Made by a program: the position numbers and the translations under genes
The notes under the pieces: model-generated
What the model was told of the DNA's origin: nothing
Database searches by the model: none
The model's input: the letters and a program-made list of their open reading frames with translations, nothing else
Part shown: piece after piece, positions 27,734-37,453 of the stretch
Numbering within the stretch: position 1 is the first letter of the stretch
Layout of the letters: every line of letters begins with the position of its first letter
Origin: Ktedonobacter sp. SOSP1-85
GTDB lineage: Bacteria > Chloroflexota > Ktedonobacteria > Ktedonobacterales > Ktedonobacteraceae
Length of the DNA: 64,000 nt
Direction: 5' to 3'
NCBI RefSeq assembly: GCF_016587415.1
Contig: NZ_BNJI01000001.1
Location: forward strand, 841,001-905,000

Positions 27734-28054
27734 ATGACACAGTGGACATCAAATAATATACATAAAGGCATGGAAGTATACTCCGCAGAGAATGAGGATC
27801 TGGGGCATGTCGAAGATGTCTATGATGATTCCTTCCTGGTGCAGAAAGGGCTCCTCTTCCACAAGGATCGCTACATTCCCTATAGTGTGATCTCAACGAT
27901 TGATGAGGAAAACGTCCATCTTATGGTCAGTAAGGCCGAGGCCAGAGAGATGCGCTGGGATCAGCGCCCCAACGAGCATACAGGTGACACCCTGCAAACG
28001 TTCTACGATCACGGCACTGACCTCGATAATCCGTTAAATACCCATCGCGCATAA
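27734..28054 (+). CDS. PRC-barrel/DUF2171-like protein
   Basis: 106 residues; small soluble beta-barrel-like protein. 'HKGMEVYSAENEDLGHVEDVYDDSFLV' and 'LFHKDRYIPYSVISTID' match the DUF2171/PRC-barrel pattern. PRC barrels bind proteins or RNA (as in RimM) or store stress-related functions; no enzymatic residues are known. GAAAGGAAGG precedes the ATG by ~10 bases. A T-tailed terminator follows at 28089. Single gene. Confidence 0.75.
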   Translation: MTQWTSNNIHKGMEVYSAENEDLGHVEDVYDDSFLVQKGLLFHKDRYIPYSVISTIDEENVHLMVSKAEAREMRWDQRPNEHTGDTLQTFYDHGTDLDNPLNTHRA

Positions 28055-28088
28055 TTTCTTTGAATCCGCATACTACATGCAGTAAGAG

Positions 28089-28130
28089 CATCGGTCCGGT
28101 ATAGCAAGCAGCCAGACCGGTGTTTTTTTT
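28089..28130 (+). terminator. intrinsic terminator
   Basis: Hairpin CATCGGTCCGG/CCAGACCGGTG with two G-U pairs, followed by eight T (28123-28130). Confidence 0.85.
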
Positions 28131-28511
28131 GCACTTTCCCGAAAAGAGGCATATCTCTCTACCCGCTCTACCACAATCAGGCAACCTGCTTTCAGGAAAA
28201 TCACCTTAAGGCATAGAACCTCAAAATCCCGTTTTTCTGGCTATGCTGTAGCCTCGACGGAAGCAACCGTGGGTTCCTGGACCTGGCACAAAACTGCCTA
28301 CTGTTATCTCCCTACAAGATACGGTTAGAACCTTACTCGATTTAAGGTAATTACCTGATGTAATAACAAGCGGCATTGACTACACTTAGGACGTATAGAT
28401 AAACAGACAGAAGCCAAAGATTGCCACAATAAGCTGAATGCTTATTTTGTAGACCGGGCCATGGAGCCGACGCTGATTTGTCGGTAGATTTCCAGAAGGG
28501 AGCGTGGAAGC
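28131..28511. other. upstream region of the sigma factor gene
   Basis: No gene seen. It holds the perfect 12-base palindrome AGGTAATTACCT (28345-28356), a possible operator, and a -35-like TTGACT at 28376-28381. A convincing -10 at the right distance is not visible. Confidence 0.45.
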
Positions 28512-29612
28512 ATGGCAATTGCCAATCCTATTAGTGATGAGCGCCGATCCAGGCTTTCTAGCCACGAGGATGTGCTAGCAGAATTCACCACTTCCCTGGG
28601 CATTGAGATTGACGAGGCGCTTACAGCGCAACGTACAACCGAATCTCTTCCCCATTTTGTGGTACTGGAAGACGAGATCGCAGCCCTACTGAGTGATGAT
28701 GATGACGACGACGACGAAGAGGGCGATGAGGATAGCACTTCATCAGCACATACCCATCGCGGTGGGGTAACCAGTACCAAGGCCAATGGTTCTGAAGATG
28801 CCTTCCAGAGCTACCTGCGTGACATTCGCGGGTATGGACTCCTCACACACGCGGAAGAGATCGACCTGGCACAAAGAGCGGCGGCAGGCGACACCATAGC
28901 TCGCCGTAAACTCGTCGAATCCAACCTGCGCCTGGTCATCTCCATTGCACGCCGCTACACCAGCACAGGTGTCCCCTTGATCGATCTTATCCAGGAGGGT
29001 AACCTGGGTTTAATGCGCGCCGCTGAGAAGTTTGATTACCAGCGTGGCTGCCATTTCGGCACGTATGCCACCTGGTGGATTCGCCAGGCCGTCAGCCGCG
29101 CCGCTGGCGAGCAATCGCGCATGATCCATCTCCCTGAACACGTCTCAACGCGCCTGCGCAAGATTCGCCGCATCTCCGCTCAGCTCTCCCAGGAAAACGG
29201 GCTTGATCCTATGCCTGAGCAGATCGCGGAAGCCTGTCATTTTGAGGTCGACGAGGTCAAAAATTTGCTCGGAGTTATCGAACAGCCAGTCTCCCTCGAT
29301 ACACCCGTTGACGATGAGACACGTTACTCGCTGGGCGATACGCTCGAAGACGATACCACTCCCGCGCCAGCCGAGACAGCCTCGCGCCACCTGCTTGGAG
29401 AAGAACTCCACCGTGCCCTGGCCGTGCTCACGCCGCGAGAGCGCTCAGTCGTGATGCTGCGCTATGGCATAGGTGATGGTCGCAGCCGTACATTGCTGGA
29501 GGTGGGCAAAGAGCTCGGTATCTCCAGAGAACGTGTACGCCAGCTCGAAGTTGTGGCGCTCATGAAGCTCCGCAGTGTCACCAACGCGCAAGCGCTTCAC
29601 GACTGCGTTTAA
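28512..29612 (+). CDS. sigA: RpoD-type sigma-70 factor (SigA/HrdB-like)
   Basis: 366-residue sigma factor that directs RNA polymerase to -10/-35 promoters. Region 1.2 (FQSYLRDIRGYGLLTHAEEI), region 2 (NLRLVISIARRY, DLIQEGNLGLMRAAEKFDY, FGTYATWWIRQAVSRA), region 3 (~210-260) and region 4 (TPRERSVVMLRYGIGD, LEVGKELGISRERVRQLE) are complete. The N-terminus (1-95) is not a classic region 1.1; it contains a run of seven Asp followed by Glu (~60-72). Whether it is the primary sigma or a group-2 paralogue cannot be told from one locus. AAGGGAG precedes the ATG. Confidence 0.92.
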   Translation: MAIANPISDERRSRLSSHEDVLAEFTTSLGIEIDEALTAQRTTESLPHFVVLEDEIAALLSDDDDDDDEEGDEDSTSSAHTHRGGVTSTKANGSEDAFQSYLRDIRGYGLLTHAEEIDLAQRAAAGDTIARRKLVESNLRLVISIARRYTSTGVPLIDLIQEGNLGLMRAAEKFDYQRGCHFGTYATWWIRQAVSRAAGEQSRMIHLPEHVSTRLRKIRRISAQLSQENGLDPMPEQIAEACHFEVDEVKNLLGVIEQPVSLDTPVDDETRYSLGDTLEDDTTPAPAETASRHLLGEELHRALAVLTPRERSVVMLRYGIGDGRSRTLLEVGKELGISRERVRQLEVVALMKLRSVTNAQALHDCV

Positions 29613-29635
29613 CCCGTCATAGTATAAAACAGGAT

Positions 29636-29667
29636 AAGAGGGCGTCTGCATGTGCAGACGCCCTCTT
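29636..29667. terminator. palindromic hairpin after the sigma gene
   Basis: 15-base perfect arms AAGAGGGCGTCTGCA/TGCAGACGCCCTCTT with a 2-base gap. Confidence 0.75.
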
Positions 29668-29704
29668 GCGCATCCTACAGTCTTATGCATTTCGTGCTAT
29701 TTGC

Positions 29705-29733
29705 TCGACAACTCTACCAGAGTATGCTATATA
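29705..29733 (+). promoter_or_regulatory. candidate promoter of the GT39-like gene
   Basis: TCGACA (29705-29710), 17-base spacer ending in TATGC, then TATATA (29728-29733). Confidence 0.45.
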
Positions 29734-29821
29734 TACTACGGCTACAGCTTCTTAATAGCTCATTGGCACATCAACACGCTTCGTTTGACACTTAACATCT
29801 TGGCGGAGAGGCTTTCCAAGC

Positions 29822-31567
29822 ATGATCAAACAACTCACTGAACGCCAGAAAGAGAGCACGATCCAGAGCGGCACCACCTCGCGTTTCAGGCTTACACGCC
29901 CTGCTATTATCGATATTTGTGTGGTCCTCGTTCTGCTCATCGTGGCGCTTATTCCACGCATCCAGCTCGCGAACCAGCTTGACATGGTTACCGACGAGAT
30001 TGTCTATATCTGGGGCGGAAAAGTCTATTTCCCCCTCCTCACCCACCTCCAATTCACCTCGCCAGCCTGGCACTACAACTACGAGCATCCGCCGCTGGTA
30101 AAGCTCTTAATTGGCTTCACTCTGGCGTGTAACTCGCGCCTGGGACATCCTCTCACCACGCTACAGGCCGGGCGCGTTCCCAGCATTGTTATGGGCGTGC
30201 TCCTGATCGCAGCTATCTATTGGCTTGGTCGCCGCCCCTTTGGGCGTACTGTGGCGACGCTGGCAGCGCTCTGCCTGGCGGTCAGCCCCTGGTTGGCCTA
30301 TTTTAGCGCCCTGGCCTACCTGGATATGACGATGACCGCGCTCGCGACCATCGCCTTCCTGCTGCTGTGGTACGCGGTCCAGCGTCCCTGGATGTATCTG
30401 CTGGTGGGCGTCTTCCTGGGGCTGGCGGCTGATAGCAAATATCCCGCCGTCTTCCTGGTGCCAGGTATGGTGCTCTATGCGCTCTACTATACCTTCTTCA
30501 TCCACCCTCGCCTGGGCGAAGCTAGCAAACTACCGTGGAAATGGTGGCTTGGCGCCATGCTGCTCTCGCCACTCGTTTTCCTGCTCGTCGATCCCGCCAT
30601 CTGGACCAATCCACCTGTGAAGCTCTTTCAAAGCTTCTTTTTTGAGTGGAATCACTCCTCAAATGGGCATCTCACCTTTATGGCCGGAGCCGCCTACGAG
30701 CATATGCCACGCTGGACCATTTTCTACATGTTGGGAGCCAAGCTCAGTGTATTCCTGACGCTGCCAGCGCTCGGCTTTATCGTGTATGCTGTAGTCAAAC
30801 TCGTTCGCTATCACCGCACGCCAAACACCGTTACCCCGATGGAGGCAGCTAGCGTGGTCTTCCTCTCGATCTGGCTCGTTAGCGCCATAGCGATGTATGG
30901 CCTGCTAAATATTGTTGTAGGGACACACTACTATCTGCCAGTGGTGCCACCTATCGCTCTAAGTGGAGCCTTTGGCCTGGCAGTCCTGTTACGCTACCGC
31001 CGTTCCCTACCGTGGAAGCAGCAAAGCAGTCAGGCAGTCGCGATAGATGGGACACCTCTCGATGAGCAGAAAATTTCGCTCGTACGCCCTTATACACCCT
31101 TGAACGCCCGTGCAGGAATCACCATTGCGCTGATGGTACTCATCCTCACAATTCCACACCTGATCGGCCTCGTGACTATTCCGGATGCTGAGGGCTATAC
31201 CAGTGAACTTTTCCCAAACGAAAATGCCTCACTGCAAGTGGCCTATCCAGGTTATCGCGATGCTGTCCTCTGGCTGGCTGACAACGATAAAGGGCCTGCC
31301 AGGGTTGGTCTCGTGGCGATCTCCTCAGCGACTCTAGGGAGCGGCCCTCAGGATGAGCAGAGCTGGTACTATTACAATCAGGATTTACCCAAACAGCTCA
31401 GCCTCTCGACGGTGACCCCGTCCGATCGCACCTACAAAAGCGACTACCTTGTCTGGCCAATGCACCTGCAGCAGCGCGGGTATACAATACCCGAACCCTG
31501 GCGCTCGCATATTGTGCATACCGTCACCGGTGGCAATACCATTTACTGCTACATTCTCTCGCGCTAA
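29822..31567 (+). CDS. GT39/ArnT-like membrane glycosyltransferase
   Basis: 581-residue multi-pass protein of the GT-C type, which takes sugars from polyprenyl-phosphate carriers on the outer face of the membrane. The first outer loop carries the catalytic acidic pair DE in DMVTDEIVYIWGG, followed by HPPLVKLLIGF, both hallmarks of dolichyl-phosphate-mannose-type (PMT/ArnT) enzymes. About eleven hydrophobic segments end near residue 455; a ~120-residue extracytoplasmic tail follows. The acceptor (protein, lipid or polysaccharide) is unknown. It is followed by a second GT-C gene 76 bases downstream in the same direction. Confidence 0.85.
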   Translation: MIKQLTERQKESTIQSGTTSRFRLTRPAIIDICVVLVLLIVALIPRIQLANQLDMVTDEIVYIWGGKVYFPLLTHLQFTSPAWHYNYEHPPLVKLLIGFTLACNSRLGHPLTTLQAGRVPSIVMGVLLIAAIYWLGRRPFGRTVATLAALCLAVSPWLAYFSALAYLDMTMTALATIAFLLLWYAVQRPWMYLLVGVFLGLAADSKYPAVFLVPGMVLYALYYTFFIHPRLGEASKLPWKWWLGAMLLSPLVFLLVDPAIWTNPPVKLFQSFFFEWNHSSNGHLTFMAGAAYEHMPRWTIFYMLGAKLSVFLTLPALGFIVYAVVKLVRYHRTPNTVTPMEAASVVFLSIWLVSAIAMYGLLNIVVGTHYYLPVVPPIALSGAFGLAVLLRYRRSLPWKQQSSQAVAIDGTPLDEQKISLVRPYTPLNARAGITIALMVLILTIPHLIGLVTIPDAEGYTSELFPNENASLQVAYPGYRDAVLWLADNDKGPARVGLVAISSATLGSGPQDEQSWYYYNQDLPKQLSLSTVTPSDRTYKSDYLVWPMHLQQRGYTIPEPWRSHIVHTVTGGNTIYCYILSR

Positions 31568-31643
31568 CCGTCCCCAGGTCGCCTCTCTAGCGACTCAGAA
31601 AGCGATCTGCGTTTGAGCATGTAGCCAGGAGTTTGTTTACCGT

Positions 31644-33365
31644 ATGCATTCAACCATATCAGAACGTTTCCCGGCCACAGCGAATACCAGTATAAAAGTA
31701 AAGGCGCCGAGTCCCTCCCTGAGAGGACTCGGCCTCTGTGCTCTGGCGCTCCTGCTCTGCACAGTATTGATGCTCTCACCCCTCTCACGATTGGTTGGGG
31801 TACAGCATATGAATGGGATCGCGCCCTTCATCAATGCACTTCTCAGCTTGAGTGCCTGGCTCCCAACAGATCTCCATCTCGTGGGCACTCCTGCCAGATC
31901 AGTGAAAAATACCAGCCTGGTGTTCTTTATCGGCGCGACCCTTCTCGCGTTTCTTGTCTATGGCATAAGCGCCTGGTGGCTTGCACGCCAGCCCGCTCAG
32001 GCAAATTACCGCGTCACTCAACGCTGGATTATGGCAATTGCGCTCCTGGCTGGCCTCTGCTTCGTCTTCACGCCGGCCATGCTCTCCAATGATGTCTTTG
32101 TGTACGCTGGCTACGGACGACTGGTCTCAGCCTATCATGCCAGTCCCTACTTTGATCTACTCACAAACTACCCTGATAAACTCAATCTGTATGACGATTG
32201 GCGGGGTGCCACATGCGCCTATGGACCTTTCTGGGTACTCATCTGTACACTGGTCTCAACCCTGGCAGGCACAAATATCTTGTCTTACCTGCTGACCTAT
32301 CGCCTCCTGGCACTGGCTTCCAATCTCTGTAATATTCTCCTGGTGGGTTTGATTCTCCGCAAACTGGGACGCCCTGAGCGTACAGTTACCCTGGGCATGC
32401 TTCTCTATGCCTGGAATCCCTTGATGCTACAAGAGAACGGCCTGGGCGGCCATAACGATACGGTTATGGTCACCTTCCTCCTTCTGGGGACCTACTGCTG
32501 GCTACAACACGAACTACGCGCCTTCACAGAGCGCTTGAGGGTACGCGACTACCTGCCCGCGCTGGCCTGCTTCTCTATCGCGATCCTGATCAAGTATTCC
32601 TGCGCCCCCCTGGTCTTGCTCTTCTTCGTGCTCATGGGGCGGCGTGCTATGCTGGCCGCGGCTCAACAAGGGAAAGCGCTTCGGGGTCAGCTCTTAGAGG
32701 CAGGCAGGGATATCCTCATTGGCGGCGCCTTCTGCGCGGTGCTGGTGATCGGTTTCTACCTGCCTTTCTGCCTGGGACATAGCGTTCCCGATATTATCAA
32801 GAGCTTCTCGTCCCCACCATCCTCCTACCTATCTTACAACTCCATTCAGCAAGCCGCTGGCCGCTGGCTCGACTGGAACAAGAGTCAGCAGGAGGGCGTC
32901 AATTACACAATCTTTACCGTGCTGGCAACTCCCGTTGTCTGGCGGATCATCAATGTGATTGTCATAGGCACCTCGATGCTAGCAGGCCTGGTCGCGCTCT
33001 GGCGTAAACCCAGTATTCAAGTATGGGCACTGGCCTGTATCGCCTTCCTATCGCTGCTCTACCTCGTCATCACCTGGCTCTTCCCCTGGTATATTACCTG
33101 GGTCATAGGCTTGGCCTGCATCTGCCTACCCGCGCGTGGTCGCCTGCCGCGCGCCCTGGTGGGTACAACCCTGCAATTTACGCTGACCATCCATTTCCTC
33201 TACCTCTTCTTCTTTCCTATCTCGCCTTTTGGGCGCTGGAATGGCTGGGACTTCTTGACGACCCTGCTCCCCCCTATAGCTACCTTCCTGGTTCTCTACT
33301 ACTGGCGGCCCCGCCACTCCCAGGCAGCAATGCTCACTCAGGAAGAGCACGTACACCAGGCCTAG
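31644..33365 (+). CDS. MptB-like GT-C membrane mannosyltransferase
   Basis: 573 residues, about 13 hydrophobic segments. 'LSNDVFVYAGYGRL' with Asp-Val at the first outer loop and 'GATCAYGPFWVLICT' match the polyprenol-phosphomannose-dependent alpha-1,6-mannosyltransferase (MptA/MptB) group known from Actinobacteria. 'LMLQENGLGGHNDTVMV' is a further conserved loop. It probably adds mannose to a lipoglycan or cell-surface glycan. It forms a pair with the upstream GT39-like gene and ends at a hairpin shared with a third GT-C gene on the other strand. Confidence 0.78.
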   Translation: MHSTISERFPATANTSIKVKAPSPSLRGLGLCALALLLCTVLMLSPLSRLVGVQHMNGIAPFINALLSLSAWLPTDLHLVGTPARSVKNTSLVFFIGATLLAFLVYGISAWWLARQPAQANYRVTQRWIMAIALLAGLCFVFTPAMLSNDVFVYAGYGRLVSAYHASPYFDLLTNYPDKLNLYDDWRGATCAYGPFWVLICTLVSTLAGTNILSYLLTYRLLALASNLCNILLVGLILRKLGRPERTVTLGMLLYAWNPLMLQENGLGGHNDTVMVTFLLLGTYCWLQHELRAFTERLRVRDYLPALACFSIAILIKYSCAPLVLLFFVLMGRRAMLAAAQQGKALRGQLLEAGRDILIGGAFCAVLVIGFYLPFCLGHSVPDIIKSFSSPPSSYLSYNSIQQAAGRWLDWNKSQQEGVNYTIFTVLATPVVWRIINVIVIGTSMLAGLVALWRKPSIQVWALACIAFLSLLYLVITWLFPWYITWVIGLACICLPARGRLPRALVGTTLQFTLTIHFLYLFFFPISPFGRWNGWDFLTTLLPPIATFLVLYYWRPRHSQAAMLTQEEHVHQA

Positions 33366-33391
33366 TAAAGCACTATTCTCCACCTGAGAGA

Positions 33392-33429
33392 CAAGAAGGC
33401 CCGCGTCGCATATGACGCGGGCCTTCTTG
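33392..33429. terminator. bidirectional hairpin terminator
   Basis: 16-base perfect arms CAAGAAGGCCCGCGTC/GACGCGGGCCTTCTTG around GCATAT between two convergent glycosyltransferase genes. Confidence 0.85.
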
Positions 33430-33451
33430 CTACCTATCCAACCTCACCACA

Positions 33452-35119
33452 TCATGAAAGCGCGGCTGGTGAATGCTCCTGCGAACGCGCAGAGAGCCGC
33501 CCGCGTTGACCTGCTATCAGGAGTGCAATAATAAAACCGGCCAGAATAAAATTGCGTATGGTGACAATGGGAAAGAAGATTGGCTGCTGGGGAACCGCTT
33601 GCAACGAGACGGAGATATAGATGTAGGGATAGATCAAGGTTGTCAGCACACCCAAAAGTCCCCAGGACACCATCCAGCGCCAGTTTGCCTGGCCAACGTA
33701 GGCCACCAGCGGCGCCACCCAGATCAAGTATTGGGGACTGAACACTTTGCTGGTACCAATCACCAGGAGGAGCGTCAAGAGCGAGCTGGTCGCCAGATCG
33801 ATCTTGCCTCGCCATTGCAGCCAGTAGGTATACGCCAGGCCTACCAACAACAGGGGCGTACTCAGACTACCAATGATTTGCGCGGGCGAGCCAAACATGT
33901 TCAAGGAACCATACGTAAACTTGAAGGTCAAGGGCAATCCCGTGACCAGGCTCGTGAGCCACATTAGCGAGGCGGGCAGCGACTCTACCTGGATTGGGCG
34001 GTCACCAAAGTAGGTCAGGGGCTTCAAGGTTCCCTCCACACTGAAGAGCAGTGAAACCACAACAATGCCCGCGCACACAAGCCCAAAGACCACCAGGGGA
34101 AGCCAGCGTTGCCAGGCACGCCAGTTCCCCTGCACCAGGCGCTGCTGCTGGAGCAGGAAGGGAAGCAAGAGCAATACTGGGTAAAATTTACAGAGCGTGG
34201 CCAGGGCCAGGTAGGCAAATGCCCAGCCCCAACGCGAGCGGGCCGCGTAGACGACCGCCAGCAACGTAAACAGCGCTGGCAACAGGTCAAAACGGCCCAC
34301 CGCCGTCGCCCAGCAACCGGTAATGAGATAAAAGGCACATGAGAGGGCCGCCTCCCGTGAGCGATAGCGCGCCAGCAGATAACACAGCAGGCCTGCTAGC
34401 AACGCCATCCAGATGGCAAAACTAACCTGGTACCAACCCTGCGGTGCTAAAAGCCCCAGCGAGAATGGCAGCAATACGGGCAATGGATACTCATTCGGCA
34501 GCGTATGCAGGGGCTGCGAGGTAGGCTGCCAGGCGCGCAGTTGATGCATCCAGGAGGCAGGAACGCCATACTGCTCCGCCTGGTCTAACAGAGATGGAGG
34601 TTGCTGCACATGTTGCTGTGTCTGAGGCGCGGCCACCTGGTCAAAAGTAACCGGGCGAAAGATAAACTCACATTGCGCTGGAGGTAAGGTCTTGACCGCG
34701 TCCAGGCCCTGCCAGAAAGCTAGAGCATAGCAATTGTATTTCGCGGCATCGGTATAGGCCTTGAACATCTGCCAGGAGGCGCCGTAGAAGAGAAGAGAAC
34801 CCATCAAGAGCAAGAGGCAGGCATCCAGTACCACGCGTTGGCGCCTCCCGGCAGGCCATACATGCGCACGCGCAACCTGGTAGGCTTTATAGAGCAACAA
34901 GGTCCCTATACAGATGAGTAAAGCCATATCCAGCACGGCATGCCAGATACCCACGCCCGGCAAAAGATGCGTAAGCGAGGCAGCATAAAAGATTACAGCT
35001 ACCCCCAGGGCAATAACGCATGGATCAGCGAGCAGGCGCCCCCGCCGAGCATTAGAAGAAGTCTGTATGCTTGAAGAGTCATGCTGAGCATCGTTCTCTT
35101 GTGAGATATCAGTATCCAT
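33452..35119 (-). CDS. GT87-like (DUF2029) membrane glycosyltransferase
   Basis: 555 residues with about 12 hydrophobic segments after a Ser/Gln-rich cytoplasmic N-terminus (1-30). 'ATAVGRFDLLPALFTLLAVVYAAR', 'LATLCKFYPVLLLLPFLL' and 'TSKVFSPQYLIWVAPLVAY' are typical of the GT87/DUF2029 polyprenol-phosphate-mannose-dependent family. A large outer loop (~110-205) separates the first segments from the rest. It is convergent with the MptB-like gene, so the three envelope glycosyltransferases form one neighbourhood. Confidence 0.78.
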   Translation of the reverse strand: MDTDISQENDAQHDSSSIQTSSNARRGRLLADPCVIALGVAVIFYAASLTHLLPGVGIWHAVLDMALLICIGTLLLYKAYQVARAHVWPAGRRQRVVLDACLLLLMGSLLFYGASWQMFKAYTDAAKYNCYALAFWQGLDAVKTLPPAQCEFIFRPVTFDQVAAPQTQQHVQQPPSLLDQAEQYGVPASWMHQLRAWQPTSQPLHTLPNEYPLPVLLPFSLGLLAPQGWYQVSFAIWMALLAGLLCYLLARYRSREAALSCAFYLITGCWATAVGRFDLLPALFTLLAVVYAARSRWGWAFAYLALATLCKFYPVLLLLPFLLQQQRLVQGNWRAWQRWLPLVVFGLVCAGIVVVSLLFSVEGTLKPLTYFGDRPIQVESLPASLMWLTSLVTGLPLTFKFTYGSLNMFGSPAQIIGSLSTPLLLVGLAYTYWLQWRGKIDLATSSLLTLLLVIGTSKVFSPQYLIWVAPLVAYVGQANWRWMVSWGLLGVLTTLIYPYIYISVSLQAVPQQPIFFPIVTIRNFILAGFIIALLIAGQRGRLSARSQEHSPAALS

Positions 35120-35358
35120 CGAATATTTCTCTATCTTTTCTTTCTACGACGTTCCAATCATCGACGGGTCACACTGGCAGCATAGTAGTGTCCATCCCTG
35201 AAGACAAGGCACTCCCACCATTGGGCTATCCTGGATATTCCAGATCTCTCTCTATTCTTGGGAAGCATGGTATGCTACAATAACGACGCGAAGCATAAGT
35301 CCGAGCACCGATATCCCCATGCTTCATAGCACTGGAATACGCATTGTGAGGTGAAAGT

Positions 35359-37407
35359 ATGCAAGAATTGGCAGAAGGTCAGATGTTTGCGCGCTATCGT
35401 ATTGTGCGCGCCCTGGGGGGTAGCTTGATCAGCCAGAGCTATGCCGCAGAAGATTCCCATCTCGGATGTATAGTGACGCTTAAAGTCATGCACCCATGGC
35501 CTGCGCTCCCCAATTCTGCTCGCTATCAATTCTTCCACGAGATGCAAGATATCAGCTTGATTGTTCACCCACAACTCACAGCCCTCCTCGACTATGGCGA
35601 CTTCGAGGGGCGCCTGTATGCCACACGTACCTACTTTGCGGCTGGCTCCCTGCTTGGTGATGCAGGGCGAGCACACTTTCAAGCACCAATGCTGCCACAG
35701 GTCGCGATCAAGCAGCTTGTGCCACTGGCACAGGCCCTCCATAACCTGCATACGCATGGGTATATCCATGGTGCCCTCACATTCTCCAATGTCCTTCTCA
35801 ATGAAGAAATCCCCACCCCTACGGAAACCACATCGCTCCAGGTCGCGGACGCAGGCTTTACCTACTTCGCGCAACATGTGGGAGGTCTACAGCCTCTTCT
35901 ACTACCCGCAACCGCGGCACCAGAACAGTGGCACCGTCACTATAGCCCCGCTTGCGATCAGTATGCCTTAGCTATTCTGCTCTATTTCTGGCTAGCTGGC
36001 CGCCTCCCATTTATTGGTCGCCCCCAGGAGGTCCTGCGCCAGAAACAGTTTGAAATTCCACCTTCGCTCCTCCCTCTCAATCCCCACGTTACGAGACAGC
36101 AAGAGACGATTCTCCACCGTGCCCTCGATCCCAACCCCGAGCGACGCTATTCCACTATGCTAGCCTTCGTCCAGGCTCTAGAAGGCACCCTTTTCTTACC
36201 AAACGAATTCGGCAATGCAGAGCAAGGCGCTGCTGAAATGCCTGAGACAACCGTGCTTTCACTCGACCTGCTCAAAGAGATCTTCGCGGCTTCAGAGAAG
36301 GCTAAGGCACAGGCCGCTCAGCAAGACAAGGAACAGCAACCTGAAGAGATCGTTCCTGCGGCGCCAGAACTCTCTCAATTCGAGCGATTGCTGGCCTCGC
36401 TGCTCACCCCTTCCCTCCCGGTTACACCTACATCGGAGACCACACCAACCAGTCATACCACCCCACTGGAACCAATGAGACAGGCTGAGACATCAAATAC
36501 GCTTTCGCTCCTGGAGATGCTGGCGTCTTCTCACACTCCAGGCGCTACTCCGGCCATAGAGCAACAGCAGCAGCCTGAACCACAACCACGCATCGAGCCA
36601 GATATCGCGCAGCCCATCCCTCCTGCCGCGCCAGAGCCAGTCCAGCCACCAGTTGAGCCTGAACCCACTCACCCTCAGCCACAGGAGCCATCTATTCCCG
36701 CTGAGCCTCAACCTACGCAGCCCGCACCTGAGAAGCCGACAGAGCCCGTTCGTCCTCAACCACAGCCTGAGCAGCCAACGCCTAGCGAGCCGGTGCCAAC
36801 GCATCCCCAACCGCAGCAGCCATCACTGCCTACAGAGCCAAACGAGGTGCCTGAACCAAAGGAGCCACGCACAGAGCCACTTGCTCCCGAGGAACCAGTA
36901 ACGCTACCACAGCCGGAACCAGATATTCCACAACCGCTTCCTACGCCACCGCTCACGCCACCACCCGGTATCCAGCCAGTGGATGAGCCTCAACCCGAGG
37001 CCCAGCAAGAGCCTATCACTGAATTAGATGTACAAGAAGAGGTTGTAATAACGCAAGCGCGCTTTACCATCACCTCGCCCTACACTGCAACCCCTATAGA
37101 GATCAAGCTAGAGCCAGCCGAGACCATCACCCTGGGACGCGCTGGCTCCAGCGATATTCTTCTGGAGCAAGATAACCTTACCTCGCGCCACCACGCGCTA
37201 CTCAAATGTGTCAATGACCAGTTTGTGCTCTTCGACCAGCGCAGCGCCAAAGGAGTGTTCATCAATGGACGCAAGCTTACCAGCGGCATTGGCTATCCCC
37301 TGCATCACGGAGATAATATCCAGATTGGCCGATACAGCCTGCTCTTCCAGCAAGCTGGCGTCACCACACCCCAGACAGCTCCTCTTGTCGAAATCGAACA
37401 CGCCTAG
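35359..37407 (+). CDS. FHA-domain protein with degenerate Ser/Thr kinase domain (pseudokinase)
   Basis: 682 residues in three parts. 1: kinase fold (~10-280), where the ATP-site Lys42 (TLKVMHP) is kept but the catalytic HRDxKxxN is HGALTFSN (Ala139 in place of the base Asp, Phe in place of Lys) and DFG is DAG (164-166), so phosphotransfer is very unlikely. 2: a ~270-residue Pro/Glu/Gln-rich linker (~300-570). 3: a C-terminal FHA domain (~585-665; TLGRAGSSDILL, SRHHALL, NGRKL) with the phosphothreonine-binding Arg, Ser and His. It should act as a scaffold that reads phosphorylation made by other kinases. ATG 35359 has a GTGAGGTGA site upstream. Probably cytoplasmic. Confidence 0.85.
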   Translation: MQELAEGQMFARYRIVRALGGSLISQSYAAEDSHLGCIVTLKVMHPWPALPNSARYQFFHEMQDISLIVHPQLTALLDYGDFEGRLYATRTYFAAGSLLGDAGRAHFQAPMLPQVAIKQLVPLAQALHNLHTHGYIHGALTFSNVLLNEEIPTPTETTSLQVADAGFTYFAQHVGGLQPLLLPATAAPEQWHRHYSPACDQYALAILLYFWLAGRLPFIGRPQEVLRQKQFEIPPSLLPLNPHVTRQQETILHRALDPNPERRYSTMLAFVQALEGTLFLPNEFGNAEQGAAEMPETTVLSLDLLKEIFAASEKAKAQAAQQDKEQQPEEIVPAAPELSQFERLLASLLTPSLPVTPTSETTPTSHTTPLEPMRQAETSNTLSLLEMLASSHTPGATPAIEQQQQPEPQPRIEPDIAQPIPPAAPEPVQPPVEPEPTHPQPQEPSIPAEPQPTQPAPEKPTEPVRPQPQPEQPTPSEPVPTHPQPQQPSLPTEPNEVPEPKEPRTEPLAPEEPVTLPQPEPDIPQPLPTPPLTPPPGIQPVDEPQPEAQQEPITELDVQEEVVITQARFTITSPYTATPIEIKLEPAETITLGRAGSSDILLEQDNLTSRHHALLKCVNDQFVLFDQRSAKGVFINGRKLTSGIGYPLHHGDNIQIGRYSLLFQQAGVTTPQTAPLVEIEHA

Positions 37408-37414
37408 AGAGTTG

Positions 37415-37446
37415 TTGTAGGGTCCAAGCTAGCTTGGACCCTACAA
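37415..37446. terminator. perfect 32-base palindrome
   Basis: TTGTAGGGTCCAAGCT joined directly to its complement, between the convergent FHA gene and aminopeptidase gene. Confidence 0.8.
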
Positions 37447-37453
37447 TTCAACG

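Noticed and set aside
36530..36970. Repeat array of Pro/Glu codons
   Set aside because: It is the coding linker of the FHA pseudokinase, not an independent DNA repeat.
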